Below, piece by piece: positions 23,496 to 34,290 of a DNA stretch of 64,000 bases. Each line of letters begins with the position of its first letter. Position 1 is the first letter of the stretch. The DNA comes from Haliclystus octoradiatus (lineage: Eukaryota; Cnidaria; Staurozoa; Stauromedusae; Haliclystidae). The notes beneath the pieces were generated by a model. The model ran no database searches and had not been told where the DNA came from. It saw nothing but the letters and a program-made list of their open reading frames with translations. The DNA lies in contig OU744453.1 in NCBI GenBank assembly GCA_916610825.1, forward strand, positions 5,431,845-5,495,844, in the 5' to 3' direction. The translations under genes and the position numbers were made by a program.

Positions 23496-25045
23496 TAGCC
23501 TGCTCGCGGACTCACTGTCAAAATGTAAATTTGGTAAACAGTAGAGTTTGCTAACTCGAGGTCAAAAGCTTGCCTTTGCTGGATCAGCATTGGGCGTGGA
23601 AATTGGCTGCCTCGCTTTCGCTAAGAATGCTTGGCCACGAAAGTCGAGCCCAGAAAAACACCAACGACTCCAACAATATTATTATTAATTTACTTGAGAT
23701 CAAATGGTCTACTGCATTAATTTATGCTTCATCGGAATTAAACTTGAGCCGCTACCAGTTTGAACTAGCCGCGTGACTTATTTTGTCGAACGAACGAAGC
23801 AAATATAGAGTAATCATAATGAAAATAAGAAGACGACGAAAAAGCAGTGGCTCAACAAGAGCTTTCTTTCTAAAGCCATTAAATACTGCGGCTGAACTAA
23901 AGTGTTTGTTATTTGTTGCATTAGTTTTCCTTGCCAAGTTGCCATGTAATGATGTTGTTGTTTTCGTGTCGCGCCTCTCCGCTTGTACTAGCTTTTGCAT
24001 AAAAACGCTGTCCAAAACATTTCATACATTTATGAGACTAATCAGAGATATAACTAAAAATAATTGATGCAATTACGACAGTTAATGGTTCCAACACGTC
24101 TTGGAAATGATATCAATTCCCAATTCTTCGCATTGAAGTATATCGCAATTGTTCCAAACGATTTAGAAAGGCATGAAGTTTTCTGAAAAATAACAAGGAA
24201 GGGGAGTTATTGCAGTCTAGCCCATCAAGTCTCTCTTTGAAATACTCTTCGTTGATTCGTCGCCAGAAAATCTTGGCGTCGAATCACAGCAATTGTAAGA
24301 CAATTAACAATTATCGAACGAGATTGAGCACGACACTGAGAATTATCAGGCCGAGGCGCGTGTTATCCGCCAAAGCCGTAGGCTGAGGCGGATAACACGC
24401 GCCGAGGCCTAATAGTTCTCAGTGTCATGCGAAAGCGAGTTTGATACGATAATTGTTTTATTATTAATCCATACCTTGATTAATCCCATGAAATATTCAA
24501 GAACAACTGCGTTTTGAGAAATATAACGAATTCATCGCAACAAGTTTGTTTAAATATGTCTTCATTATTTAGAGACTTTAACGCTATCAACTTGATTAGA
24601 TGAAAACTTCTTTGCATTTCGTTGTCCTCTTTCTAATTATTCGCATCTTTTATTATAATAAACTTGACAATTCTGGCTTCTGTATTGTAGTAAATCTTTA
24701 TTTTGAAAAGTCAAAAATTTGTAAAAAAAAATAGTTATTCTATCACGTCAATCTTGAAACCTTGGAGATGCTATTGTCTCGACATATTGTCGGGACCTAA
24801 TTGTCTCGAGCTCTACCCTATTGTCTCAGATTATTACGTCTCGTTCGAAGACACTAGGAATTGTCGATGTTCGATTGACCAATAGGAAGCAAGAAAACAT
24901 TCGAAAAATCTTGCCATTAACAATAATAGTTTTTACACCTTTCCACGCCCCGTGCTGAATCAGCAAATGCAAGCTTTTGACTTCGAGTTAGCAGACTCTA
25001 CTGTTTACCAAATTTACATTTTTGACAGTGAGTGCGAGCAGGCTA
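23496..25045. mobile_element. 1.55 kb MULE/Merlin-like element with about 110-bp inverted ends and 9-bp duplication
   Basis: The ends are TAGCCTGCTCGCGGACTCAC and the reverse complement; the inverted repeats extend past TTTGGTAAACAGTAGAG to the CAAAAGCTTGC block. Flanks CTGAACGCT / CTGAATGCT form a 9-bp duplication with one mismatch. Long inverted ends with 9-bp duplications suggest Mutator-like, or possibly Merlin, elements. No transposase is recognised; the internal frames (23570-24067, 24703-24885) lie in element sequence also found at 43744-44756. A separate GC-rich hairpin occupies 24310-24455. Confidence 0.8.
24310..24455. repeat. GC-rich hairpin inside the 23.5 kb element
   Basis: Arms containing GGCGCGTGTTATCCGCC and GGCGGATAACACGCGCC are exact complements around a loop of about 15 bases. 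The pairing extends outward through CAGGCCGAG/CTCGGCCTG-like and GACACTGAGAA/TTCTCAGTGTC blocks with mismatches. It is absent from the sister copy at 43744-44756, so it is a separate insertion into this one. Confidence 0.8.
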
Positions 25046-25362
25046 CTGAATGCTACACAACAGGAGAAAACTTTCTATCTAAATTTCTATATTGGGGAAT
25101 TATGCAAACCATACAGGAAAAGTTACCTGTATTTTGAAGTGTTTTCTGAATAAATGGTGATGATGATGATGATGATGATCACATTAAAATCCATGTATTT
25201 GCTATTTCCAGTTTGTATTTGCTATTGCTATTTTTTTAAATGGATGACATAGATTTTTGCATCATAAATCTCTCAAGCTTTGCTATTAATTAGCAGGCTA
25301 TCAATCTCAAAGATACTTATTACTCTATCCTATGTGATCTTTGATCAATAATATCTGAAGCT

Positions 25363-25662
25363 TTATTGGCAATGCTCATTATTCCATTTCGTTAGCCTCT
25401 CATGGACTTCGTATAACTTTTTATGCTCAGCACGCCCTTGAAAATCGTCTGTTAGCCCTTCAATTTGATAATCATCTAAACTACCTGTGACAATGCTATC
25501 ATTTTTTCTTGGTTTGAAGTATGAACCCATTTTATTGTGGAGGTGTCCTAAAGAGAGTAGGTCGCCTAACCTTAAAGATGGCATAATAATTCTATGCCCT
25601 CCGGAATTTGACGAAATGACAAAATACATTATATGGAGGGTTGACGAAAGCAAATCTTCCAA
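25363..25662 (-). CDS. Unrecognised open frame, possible 3' end of a gene
   Basis: A 99-codon minus-strand frame includes SGGHRIIMPSLRLGDLLSLG, HNKMGSYFKPRKNDS and LDDYQIEGLTDDFQGRAEHK, and ends TGC CAA TAA, so an AATAAA signal overlaps the stop codon. The residue mix is protein-like and unlike the surrounding transposons. An overlapping frame at 25592-25855 reads into the same area (NPPYNVFCHFVKF), suggesting a frameshift within one older coding region. No family recognised. Confidence 0.3.
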   Translation of the reverse strand: MEDLLSSTLHIMYFVISSNSGGHRIIMPSLRLGDLLSLGHLHNKMGSYFKPRKNDSIVTGSLDDYQIEGLTDDFQGRAEHKKLYEVHERLTKWNNEHCQ

Positions 25663-26206
25663 ACAGAAAATGTTGTAGAGTGCTATATATATTATATGCT
25701 GAATTTAGATGCTTCCAACTTATAGATTTGGAAGACATGTATAGGCGATCCCACAACTTGGTAAGATGTTCCTCATAAGAAACTAATCGTATTAACTTTA
25801 ATGAATTTAAAGATATTATATTGGACTTACAGTCCTTATGCAATACATATAACAACTGTCATTTTAAAGTTCTGCCAGATGTTATAACATCTGTCGCTTA
25901 TCTAAACAGCATGGATGAGTTCTATGAATGTAATAATATTTCAATCGTAATTTGATTATGTTGCGAAACTAAATCATAGACGGCAAAATGTATTTGCCTC
26001 ACTCCTGCTCTGTATACACATACCAGACGTTCAGAACACTGAGGCAAAATAAGGCCTCCAAAGTTTCCATGATCAGAGAGATCGGCTACTTGACAGTTGA
26101 CAGAGAATATATACCTCTGGGCCTCTATATTCACTAATATTGACTTATTTGCCTTCCTTTTTACAAAAGTTAGAATTAGAAATTAGAAGTGTAGAATTGC
26201 AAAATT

Positions 26207-26573
26207 GTGTATTTTGCCACATTAAAGAATATATATATATCATGTACTGCTCCTATTAGAGGAAAAGAAACGAAGTTGTTACTTAGCCAATGCAAGCCAT
26301 ATAGGGCAGTCTCAAAAAACACTATATCGAATTGGATACAAAAAGTGATGAAGGATGCGGGTATCCATATATCTGTTTTTCGTCCCAATAGCACTAGGGC
26401 AGCTTCTAATAGCAAAGCGTTTAATTGTAACTTACCAGTAAGCGATATATTACAAATGGCTTCGTGGAAAAAATGATTGCGTTTTTAAGAAATTTTACCT
26501 TGAAGATTATATTAAAAAATTTGCCACCATTGAGCAAGTTATTTTAGCCAATACGAGGCTCCCGGATACATAA
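26207..26573 (+). pseudogene. Tyrosine recombinase C-terminus with frameshift (DIRS/Crypton-like)
   Basis: The plus frame reads PYRAVSKNTISNWIQKVMKD, then FRPNSTRAASNSKA and SDILQMASWK. After one extra A in an A-run at about 26470 the frame shifts and continues NDCVFKKFYLEDYIKKF to a stop at 26573. The pattern V-S-x-x-T-I-x-x-W, the S-T-R-A-A-S box and K-F-Y with the catalytic tyrosine is that of tyrosine recombinases from DIRS-like or Crypton elements. The usual His before S-T-R is Asn here. Frameshift plus the lost His argue for an inactive remnant. N-terminal parts were not found. Confidence 0.65.
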
Positions 26574-26628
26574 TACAAGCCAATAATAATAATATATGGC
26601 GAAAGAGTCAAAGAATACACATTCTTTA

Positions 26629-26671
26629 CTGTTACTCAAGTTTCACGCTTTTCACAGCGATCTTCAGACAG
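26629..26671 (-). ncRNA. Hammerhead-ribozyme-like motif
   Basis: The minus strand reads CTGT-CTGAAGA-TCGCTGTGAAAAGCGT-GAAAC-TTGAGTA-ACAG. Stem I is CTGT/ACAG; the core CUGANGA is present; stem II pairs CGCT/AGCG; GAAA follows; a very short stem III (C-G, A-U) closes a small loop; the cleavage triplet is GUA. The base pair next to the core in stem II is a U-U mismatch instead of G-C. Penelope-like retroelements are known to carry such minimal hammerheads near their ends. Confidence 0.7.
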
Positions 26672-27180
26672 ATTTTTTACTCAATGAAAAATATACATGA
26701 TATCTACGTTCTATGATAAACTCTCCGTAATGCTGCTTTCTATTGTTTAATTAATACAATGCTATTGTTATTGCTATTGTTGATACAAGTGGTAGAAAAA
26801 TGTGATGGTTTCCTTTATTCTCAGTAAATTATTATTTATTATGTTTTTGATTTATTAAAATTGGACAGGTAATATTTATTTTCGTGACGACATTTAGATA
26901 TTAATTCAGATTTTTTGTTTATTATTGGTTCTTTTGCGCATATAATATGATATTTAATATGTCGTCACGAAAATAGATATTACCTGTCCAATTTTAATAA
27001 ATCAAAAACATAATAAATAATAATTTACTGAGAATAAAGGAAACCATCACATTTTTCTACCACTTGTATCAACAATAGAAATAACAATAGCATTGTATCA
27101 ATTAAACAATAGAAAGCAGCATTACGGAGAGTTTATCATAGAACGTAGATATCATGTATATTTTTCATTGAGTAAAAAAT

Positions 27181-27223
27181 CTGTCTGAAGATCGCTGTGA
27201 AAAGCGTGAAACTTGAGTAACAG
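27181..27223 (+). ncRNA. Hammerhead-ribozyme-like motif, opposite arm
   Basis: Exact complement partner of 26629-26671, so the same 43-nt motif occurs on the plus strand in the right arm of the palindrome. The same core and stems apply. Confidence 0.7.
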
Positions 27224-27480
27224 TAAAGAATGTGTATTCTTTGACTCTTTCGCCATATATTATTATTATTTACCGATCTGTCAAATGAAGACATAGAGCC
27301 TTATATTATCTGCTATTAGATAAACATAAATTTTATTATTACAAGCCAATATATTATGTAACAAAGTTTAAAATATGTTGATATTCTTGGTAAAAATTTA
27401 TTATAAGTTAGCATAGACCAATATTGTGTTGAAGAATGGATTTATTTTCTGTGTTCTGATATACTTTAAAGTCTCATAAA

Positions 27481-27800
27481 AGCTCTGCTGCGGTGGTCTG
27501 GGTTAGAATTGGAAATTAGAAGTAATTTACCTTAAGTCGATGTTTGATGTAGATTCTAACCAGACCAACACAGCAGCAGAGATTGAATGCCCGGCCCTAT
27601 TACTGTGAGTCATCCCACCCTGTTGTTATCACTATACGACTACCTATATAGCATGACTTAATGTCGAGTGAATGATCTGGACACACAAAATATTAAAAGC
27701 TATCTTTGAGCATTGAATTATATTACGCATGCGCAGTTCTCATTTAATCTCTGTTGCTGTGGAGGTCTGGTTAGAATCTACATCAAATATTTAAGGTAAG
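27481..27800. repeat. Cluster of inverted repeats around a TCTAACC(C)AGACC motif
   Basis: CTGCTGCGGTGGTCTGGGTT, its inverted relative AACCAGACCAACACAGCAGC, and a third copy TTGCTGTGGAGGTCTGGTTA alternate in orientation, with GATGTAGATTCTAACC and GGTTAGAATCTACATC as a long inverted pair. A related block sits at 21390-21432. This is probably a small foldback element with a nested copy. Confidence 0.55.
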
Positions 27801-27905
27801 TCTCGTTTAATTTCCAATTTTGACTGTATCGCTTCTCGTTTCTGTTGGTTTGCAAGCTTTTACAGGTTTTAAAGGTCTTTTTCGTTTTGTCTCGGAATAG
27901 CTACT

Positions 27906-28160
27906 ATGACAACAAATGTAAATGACGCAAAGAAGAATAATGCTTTGAATTATCAAATTTTTAAATATATATCATCATCGATGCTAACATATTTCAATTT
28001 TCTATATAATTATTTAGAAATGTTGGGTGTTTTTATTTCTAACGTGATGACCAAGCTGCTTTGCTTACCTATCCCAACACAGGAGTTAGCCAATCAAAAC
28101 ACTACAACAGCATTCGAAATTTTCTCGATGTTTTACAAACTGTTCTACTATGAGTTTGTA
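27906..28160 (+). CDS. Possible host exon cut at the edge of the composite element
   Basis: The plus frame starts MTTNVNDAKKNNALNYQIFK and continues with hydrophobic, aromatic stretches (YFNFLYNYLEMLGVF) up to YYEFV, where the composite transposon begins. Joining across the element at a duplicated TA gives GAGTTTGTAAGTTTG, so the insertion point coincides with a GTAAGT donor-like site. Either a real exon ended there or the frame continues on the far side. No family recognised. Confidence 0.3.
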
Positions 28161-28169
28161 CGGTGGCCC

Positions 28170-28350
28170 ACAACTGCCACTTACAACAACTTCACTTGCC
28201 TGCCACATTAACTTCACTTGCCTGCCACAATAAGAAAATCATGCAGCATTAACTTTACTTGCCTGCCACAATAAGAAAATCATGCAGCATTAACTTTACT
28301 TGCCTGCCACAACAAAAACATGAATTACAACAAGTCCACTTGCCTGCCGC
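28170..28350. repeat. Subterminal tandem repeats in the left arm
   Basis: ACTTGCCTGCCACA recurs at least five times, with a longer unit (ATTAACTTTACTTGCCTGCC plus AATAAGAAAATCATGCAGC) duplicated at about 28225-28310. Matching inverted copies lie at 36220-36350 in the right arm. Such subterminal repeats often serve as transposase binding sites; that role is inference. Confidence 0.7.
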
Positions 28351-28929
28351 ATTAAGAACTTACATTACGGAAGTGTTGCCTTTACTACGGAAGTATATGC
28401 TTCCACGGGTCCGTTTGAAAACGAGATGCTGTGAAGAAATTTTCTATTCTGAGCCTCGGAATTCGGATAAAAACATGGCCGCTGATTGTCTATTGTTTTA
28501 GTCGATGCAGTTTTCTGTATTTAATAAACTGTGACTGAATGTTATAACAACTCAAAAATAAACAATAACAACCAGGTAAAGCCATCATCTGTTTAATCGC
28601 CTAGGAACTTGCAGGTTTTTTGTTATAATTGAATATCAATTAACATGAAATCGCTTTTTGACAGACAGTGAAGCATAAATTAATCAGATTATCCATGTAG
28701 GCTAGACTTTGTATAATGTACATCCACCCTCTCCCTGATCAACTGCTGTTAATATGCTTGCAGGAGACTATTTACATTCACCTTGATACACTAGTTTGTC
28801 ATTATTAGGGCTCCGTAATGCAGAGAACAGTCCCATTATTTCATGATTATATGTTCATAAGAAAATCTGTAGTACATTCACTGCCAAGTGTTACACGTTC
28901 TTGTATTGGAAATGATAAATTAATTAACC

Positions 28930-30101
28930 GATGGGTGTGAAATACCGACCCGCCGACTCGCCGACCACACAGACCAGATTTATTTAATCTAGAATTTCCG
29001 GGTTGACATGAGGAATACTTCACGGCGTTGTACAGAATATTTTGTATGAACTTTTGATTCATATACACGATATTTATTATTCTCAAATAAATATGACTGA
29101 TATATGTGATAAGCTTCATATTTAGTGACCCTCAAAGCATGAATATGCTGGGATTGAAACTTCCAAGCCATACTGTATATGATTTAGATAGGAATGTACA
29201 CATTCGTCCGACAGTCCGCGCAAGTGCAAATTTTGCTTCATTATTTATTATCTTGCAAATAAATACGATGTCTGCTGAAGTCCTGAAGATTTATAAATTT
29301 CCTTCAATAGGTATGTTCTCCGTCGAATTAGTTCTTCCAATTTGTTCAGCTCAACAATACAACCGGGAAAGCATCAACACAATTTCAATGGCACGCACAT
29401 CAATCCACGTTGTTTTTGTTTCGTAGTAATATATATTTACGAGATGTGGACTGCTATTATTCCTGTTATTGTTATGTGGAACCTTGATTGTAAATTCGCA
29501 TGTATATTTAAACAATTATTCAACTTTTAAAACATGTGCTTTACTTAATTAATTAATTTTCTGTATACTTGAGCTTTGAATATTGTGGTCCAGACCGTCC
29601 AGGTCTTGTTTGTCTCACGCTAGACCCGATGCAAAGGTGAACAAGGACGATACTTGAGCATTTACAGTTTATAATATTATAACGTTGGTACTAAAGTAAA
29701 GGAAAGAATACAGAAAATTAAGTAAAGCACATGTTTCAAATCTTGAATATTTGTTAAAATTTACATGAAATTTACAGTCAAGGTTCCACATAACAATAAC
29801 AGGAATAATAACAATCCACATCTCGTATGTCTTACTACGAAACAAAAACAACGTGGATTGATGTGCGTGTCATAATTGTATCGATGCTTTCCCAGTTGAA
29901 TTATTGAGCTGAACAAATCGGAAGAATTAATTCGACGGAGAACATACCAATTGAAGAAAATTTATAAATCTTCAGCCAGCAGAAAGTTCTTACAAAATAT
30001 AACGCCGTAAAGTATTCGTCATGTCAACCCGGAAATTCTAGATTAAATCAAGCTGGTCTGTGTGGTCGGCGAGTCGGTGGGTCGGTATTTTACACCCACA
30101 G
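28930..30101. mobile_element. 1.17 kb foldback element with 9-bp TTAATTAAC duplication
   Basis: The ends CGATGGGTGTGAAATACCG and CGGTATTTTACACCCACAG are inverted, and the two halves pair over much of their length (for example CGGGTTGACATGAGGAATAC with its partner near 30010, and GGACTGCTATTATTCCTGTT near 29450 with its partner near 29800). TTAATTAAC flanks both sides (28921-28929, 30102-30110). The right arm of the composite lacks the element at the matching place near 35645, an empty-site comparison inside the window. A 9-bp duplication with long inverted arms suggests a MULE-type foldback; a TTAA-specific element is an alternative. Confidence 0.85.
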
Positions 30102-30261
30102 TTAATTAACATGGTAATATGTATGAACTGATAATGACTAATAATTTATTATTTCAAAGATAATAAGTGTATACAAGTCACTTGATCCATTTATTCAATA
30201 CCAATTTAATATAATTTTTTGTAAGACTTGGTAAATATAACAATCAAATCAAGCTATTCGG

Positions 30262-30390
30262 CACGAAGGAATCTTGTAATGGCCGAGTTTGCCAAGGGAC
30301 TCATACAATTTTGGCAGCTTGATGATTTGAAACCGAAGAAAGAAAGCTTGAAGTCACTGTTTGGTTTGTACTGCCAAAAGTGAACTATTA
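30262..30390 (+). pseudogene. Extra inverted scrap of HECT-region coding sequence
   Basis: The sequence encoding MAEFAKG and LDDLKPKKE is present on the plus strand here, inverted relative to the main left-arm HECT remnant. The right arm has the equivalent scrap at about 35370-35500 on the minus strand. So each arm contains its own smaller inverted pair. Confidence 0.6.
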
Positions 30391-30406
30391 AATAAAGATA
30401 TATAAA

Positions 30407-31210
30407 TTATGGCCTATCAAATGCCTGTGCATTGAAGTATGCTGTAACAAATATATCTTTGAATTGATTGTATGTTTTCATATGCTGTAGTGGCAACGAT
30501 ATGGACTTTTCACAGGCATTGACCAGTGGATAGCATATTGTATGGGCCGTATCTCCTGTACAGTCATGATTGAAACTGACCATGATGCTCTGAGATGTTT
30601 TGTTCCGTGGGACGTGCCGTGTTCCTGTCAGCCATCCCAATAGTCCTGCTGGCGTGGCTTCTACAGCTACCGTTCTTTGTTCTGATTAGGATGTGTCAAC
30701 ATCCATTGGCTCAGAGTTTGCTGCCGGTGTGTCTTCGTAAACATATGAAACTTGTCTCGATGGTATGCTGCGGTCTCCAAATTCGTTTATTGTATCCATC
30801 AGGTTGTCTACTGCAGGTTGTCTACTGCAGACTCCTCCAATGTACGTTTTGCAGATACAGGAGAAGGAGATGAATAACATGGTTGCAGAATAGATAATAT
30901 GTAAATGACAGTTGGCTCAAATTGATCGTTCCCTTTTGGCAGTAGAAACAGTGATTTGAATCTTTCTTTCTTCGGTTTCAGATCATCAAGCTGCCCAAAT
31001 TGTGAGTCCCTTGGCAAACTCAGCCATCACCTTCGTGCCGAAAAGCTTGATTGGATCGTTTCCGCTATCGCCTTCTTATTCGATTCTGCTATGACTCCCG
31101 TGTAGCCATGCTCCATTATTTCATCCATTCTGTTCTTCATATCATCCATTATCTCACTAATAATTTGTTTTTCTTTCTCTTCCAGGGCTTTGTCATCAAC
31201 ATCTGTCACT
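30407..31210 (-). pseudogene. Left-arm HECT ubiquitin-ligase remnant (C-terminal half)
   Basis: Minus-strand frames in order: TDVDDKALEEKEKQIISEIM; LDDLKPKKERFKSLFLLPKG; then SFNHDCTGDTAHTICYPLVN and SISLPLQHMKTYNQFKDIFV. The last two form the end of a HECT C-lobe: the T-x-C of HTIC would be the ubiquitin-accepting cysteine, followed by the L-P and Y-x-x-F blocks. Breaks: a frameshift after the EESAVDN segment and a short tandem duplication (GGTTGTCTACTGCA) near 30810-30830. The start of the domain is missing because homology ends at about 31210. Confidence 0.65.
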
Positions 31211-31215
31211 GGAAA

Positions 31216-33811
31216 TGGCTTGAAAATAGCACCTCACTGAGGAGGGCGCATGAGCTCAAGCGACGAGTATATACCAACCCTGGCCCAAACCAGAGTCATC
31301 GATATACAAGAGTTGGGACACTATTGTTCTTTTTAGCCTCAATCTGATAATATTTCTTATTCATGGGCGCCATTTTCGTTCGTGACAAACGAGGTCTATT
31401 TTTCGCAACACGTTCTCCTTGCTTCTTGACAAGCATGTTCATGTTTTGCTAGCACTTGGAATTATATGTTAAGCTTGAGATTGTATGTTAATAATTTGAC
31501 AAAGTAAAAGTGTATCTCAGTGTGAATTGAAATTCACAGAAAACAGTTCATTCCGATTGATCTACTCTGACGCTGATATTCGCTTGTTAATATCATCCTT
31601 GATGGATTCGTGTTTGCACTGTGAAAGAATGCCTGACCTTGGAGTTGGAGTAGCGAAGAAATCAGCATTAAATCGGCAGTTGAAGCCTTGAAGTTATTTT
31701 AAATAATGGTAGAATTACATTTCTTTACAAGCGATTCAGAAGTACAAGGTTAGTTAGTATTACACCTATTTTATCTGAATAATTTGAATATAGTACCTCC
31801 TTGCAATTTTTAATATTGCTTTTTCTCGCATTGCCCTTGATGATTGATAAGAAGCTGTACGATTTCTGATTTGTAATTGGAATGTTTTCTGATTATTTTC
31901 TTGGCCAAGCAGATAGTGTAACGGTGTATAAGTTGTTGAGTAATCCGCTGGAGTATCCCGAAAGTAAGGATGGTTATAGACAGTTGTGAAAGGGTAGTGA
32001 ATGAGATTGCGTCGCCGTCTTGATGACTCTAAAACACATTCATAATATTTATTCTTTCTGGCAACTGATTTGAATTTTATAACTATTGAGGGCATTGACA
32101 GATGCACCAAAGCCAATATGGATAAAGGATTCATGTAGTAGCTCAAATAACTTTTTTATAAATGATAATAACTGACTGATATTTTGCTTTGATTGTTATG
32201 GACAAAATTGTAGATGGTTAGATTTATGTAGTGGGCTTTGCTGCTGGTATGTTTGTCTGAAAAAATGATCGTAAATAATGCAGATGAAATTATAATAAAC
32301 CTTTTTCTATGTATTTATTGCAGGAGCTTGTAATCGCCAATCAATGCAGAATGAATTTGAGAAACCTCAGATTTTTAATTTTTGTTTTCGGAAACCAATC
32401 GTTTATTTGCCAATGTCATATGTGATATGTCGCTACAAGCATTTTGATATGATTTTGTTATTGATGGACATTATCTGATCATTATTTTGTTAATAATTTG
32501 TAATATGTAAAATACTGTATAGTGTATCAATATTGAAATTGTAAAACGATAAATCATAATAATGAATCACCTCACAAATCGATCAAATGATTCAGTTTTT
32601 ATCGTGTGACTTTGTGTGTCATAACAAAAGCGTTAATCCAGCTTTGTCTCCAAAAGGTAATAAATATAATTTGTAACCGTAATATTTAATTTATGGTTCA
32701 AATTTTTACAAATTTGTAACACAAATTGGAAGAGCATACTTATTGATTAAATGTATATGTGTTGTGTTCTAACTCTGAGTTTCACTATTATTCATTCTAT
32801 CGAATGGTTTGTAATCTTTGAAATTGAAATGCTCGAAATAGATAATCTATCTATCATCAGAACATGAAAATTTATAATATCATACTCATTCGTGGCAGAA
32901 TAACTACCTTATTACAACATAATTTGCAATGTTTACATCCTTCGAATTCAAAACACATACAATTTCTTCGCGCTAAGTTGAAGTCTTTCAGAAATCACGA
33001 ACATAAATGGCGCCCATGTGTCACGTGATAATCGCGTTTGCCAATAAGATGCTCAGCGGCAACATGAGAGTGTGTCCCAACTCTTGTATATCGATGGCTC
33101 TGGCCCAAACTATGCCTGGCACTGTGATGGCTATGGTAAATTAAAACCTTTCGGGTTTCCTATCCATGGTTGTATTGATGGCTGGAGCAGGAAGGTGTTA
33201 TGACTTAACGTCACACGATCCAACAATTCACCGCAAGTTGTAGCACAGTTTTACCTAGATGCAATCAAAAGGTTAGGTGTACTCCAATGAAGTTAATAAC
33301 AGATTCGGGAACAGAAAATTGTATTGCTGCAAGAGTACAGTGTGTTCTGAGAAAGGATCACAAATATGTTCAATCCACAAGAAATCAAAGAATAGAGGCT
33401 TGGTGGTACCAACTAAGATGGCAGAGAATCACTTAGTGGGTCAATTTGTTTACGGATCTTGAAGAGCAAGACATCTATAACAGAGCTGATGACATGCAAG
33501 CCAGCTGATACCAGCGACATTGTAATACGCATTACATAAGACATTCCAAGTATCAAACTATTGCTGGCAGACCTGATGCATCGTACAATCTTCCTGAGCA
33601 ATCAGGTGGACTGCCAAACCTGACTGAGTATCCGAGTACCGATATCATTGATTTTTGTAAAACCCAGGTACTGGAGCCGCTTCAAGAGGATGAATATGAA
33701 GAGTATTTTACTTATGCAATGAACGAAAGCCAGGAGAACTCTGCCAATGATTGGAAAACAGGATTGGAATTATACAAAAAGTTAATGGGATTCGCTAGAA
33801 ATGACGGGTAG
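31216..33811 (+). pseudogene. DDE-integrase (rve-like) coding remnant split by a hAT element
   Basis: The first part ends at RRVYTNPGPN just before the hAT element; after it the frame resumes with YAWHCDGYGKLKPFGFPIHG, then CIDGWSRKVL and a stop. Further on come LITDSGTEN and STRNQRIEAWW, separated by a frameshift near 33285. The three acidic residues of a DDE core are recognisable: Asp in HCDGY or CIDGW, Asp in TDSGTEN, Glu in QRIEAWW. A C-terminal part (PSTDIIDFCKTQVLEP to ARNDG) ends at 33811. This family resembles integrase-core proteins of eukaryotic DNA transposons; I do not name the family. At least one stop and one frameshift plus the insertion make it dead. Confidence 0.7.
31291..33102. 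mobile_element. 1.8 kb hAT-family element in the integrase
   Basis: The ends CAGAGTCATCGATATACAAG and the inverted partner ending GATGGCTCTG match the two short MITEs at 3908 and 39122 over about 30 bp, and the subterminal GTTGGGACAC is shared. GCCCAAAC is duplicated exactly (31283-31290, 33103-33110), and excising one copy plus the element restores the integrase frame. The interior has a 126-codon minus frame (31766-32146) with no recognised domain and no hAT transposase, so the element is nonautonomous although much longer than its relatives. Confidence 0.9.
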
Positions 33812-34290
33812 TATTCCTCATCATCCAATCAATTTATATATTGTTTAAGATTTCTACATAAATTTGCAATAGCATTTATAGATTTATAGTCGGTATAAAT
33901 TTTACTAAAAACTGAGACTGTGAAGCAATACAATTCATATGAATATAGACTATAGAAGTATAGTTGTTGCTGTTTATGTAAGGATCAGGAGCCGCTGGAC
34001 TAGGATACAAATCCTTTGAATTCCAAAAAAAAATCAAAGTAGATAACTTTTCGGATAATCATACATACAGGTTGAGAGGTTTGATTTCATCTTTTTAAAA
34101 ACTTATTGAGTACGATGTGTACATTTCTTTGTAATTTCTTTTTATGACTTGATAGCGAAGCTCGAAATATCTGGGGCGCGGAGCAAATTTTTCTAGTGAA
34201 TGATCAGTAATTACGGTGCTTTCCAATGACGTGACATAACATTCAGCTCGACATTGGTAGTTTGTTTGTTTGTATGGATGTCTACAACTA

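Larger units (their letters stand above)
26582..27270. mobile_element. Near-perfect palindrome built from two opposed Penelope-like element ends
   Basis: Arms of about 315 bp (26582-26898 and 26960-27270) are almost exact complements around a spacer of about 60 bases. Each arm holds a hammerhead-like motif near its outer end. The inner sequence (CGTGACGACATTTAGATATT, TTTGTTTATTATTGG) resembles the segment just beyond the GIY-YIG stop in the Penelope-like element at 41059-43569 (GTGTCGGCATTTTGATATC). I infer two truncated element ends in head-to-head arrangement. No protein is encoded. Confidence 0.75.

Noticed and set aside
23570-24067. Overlapping open frames on both strands
   Set aside because: They fall within the 1.55 kb element, are open on both strands, and the sister copy at 43744 does not keep the frames intact.
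30595-30873. 92-codon plus-strand frame in the left arm
   Set aside because: It is the antisense shadow of the HECT remnant; the same frame appears on the minus strand in the right arm at 34879-35163.
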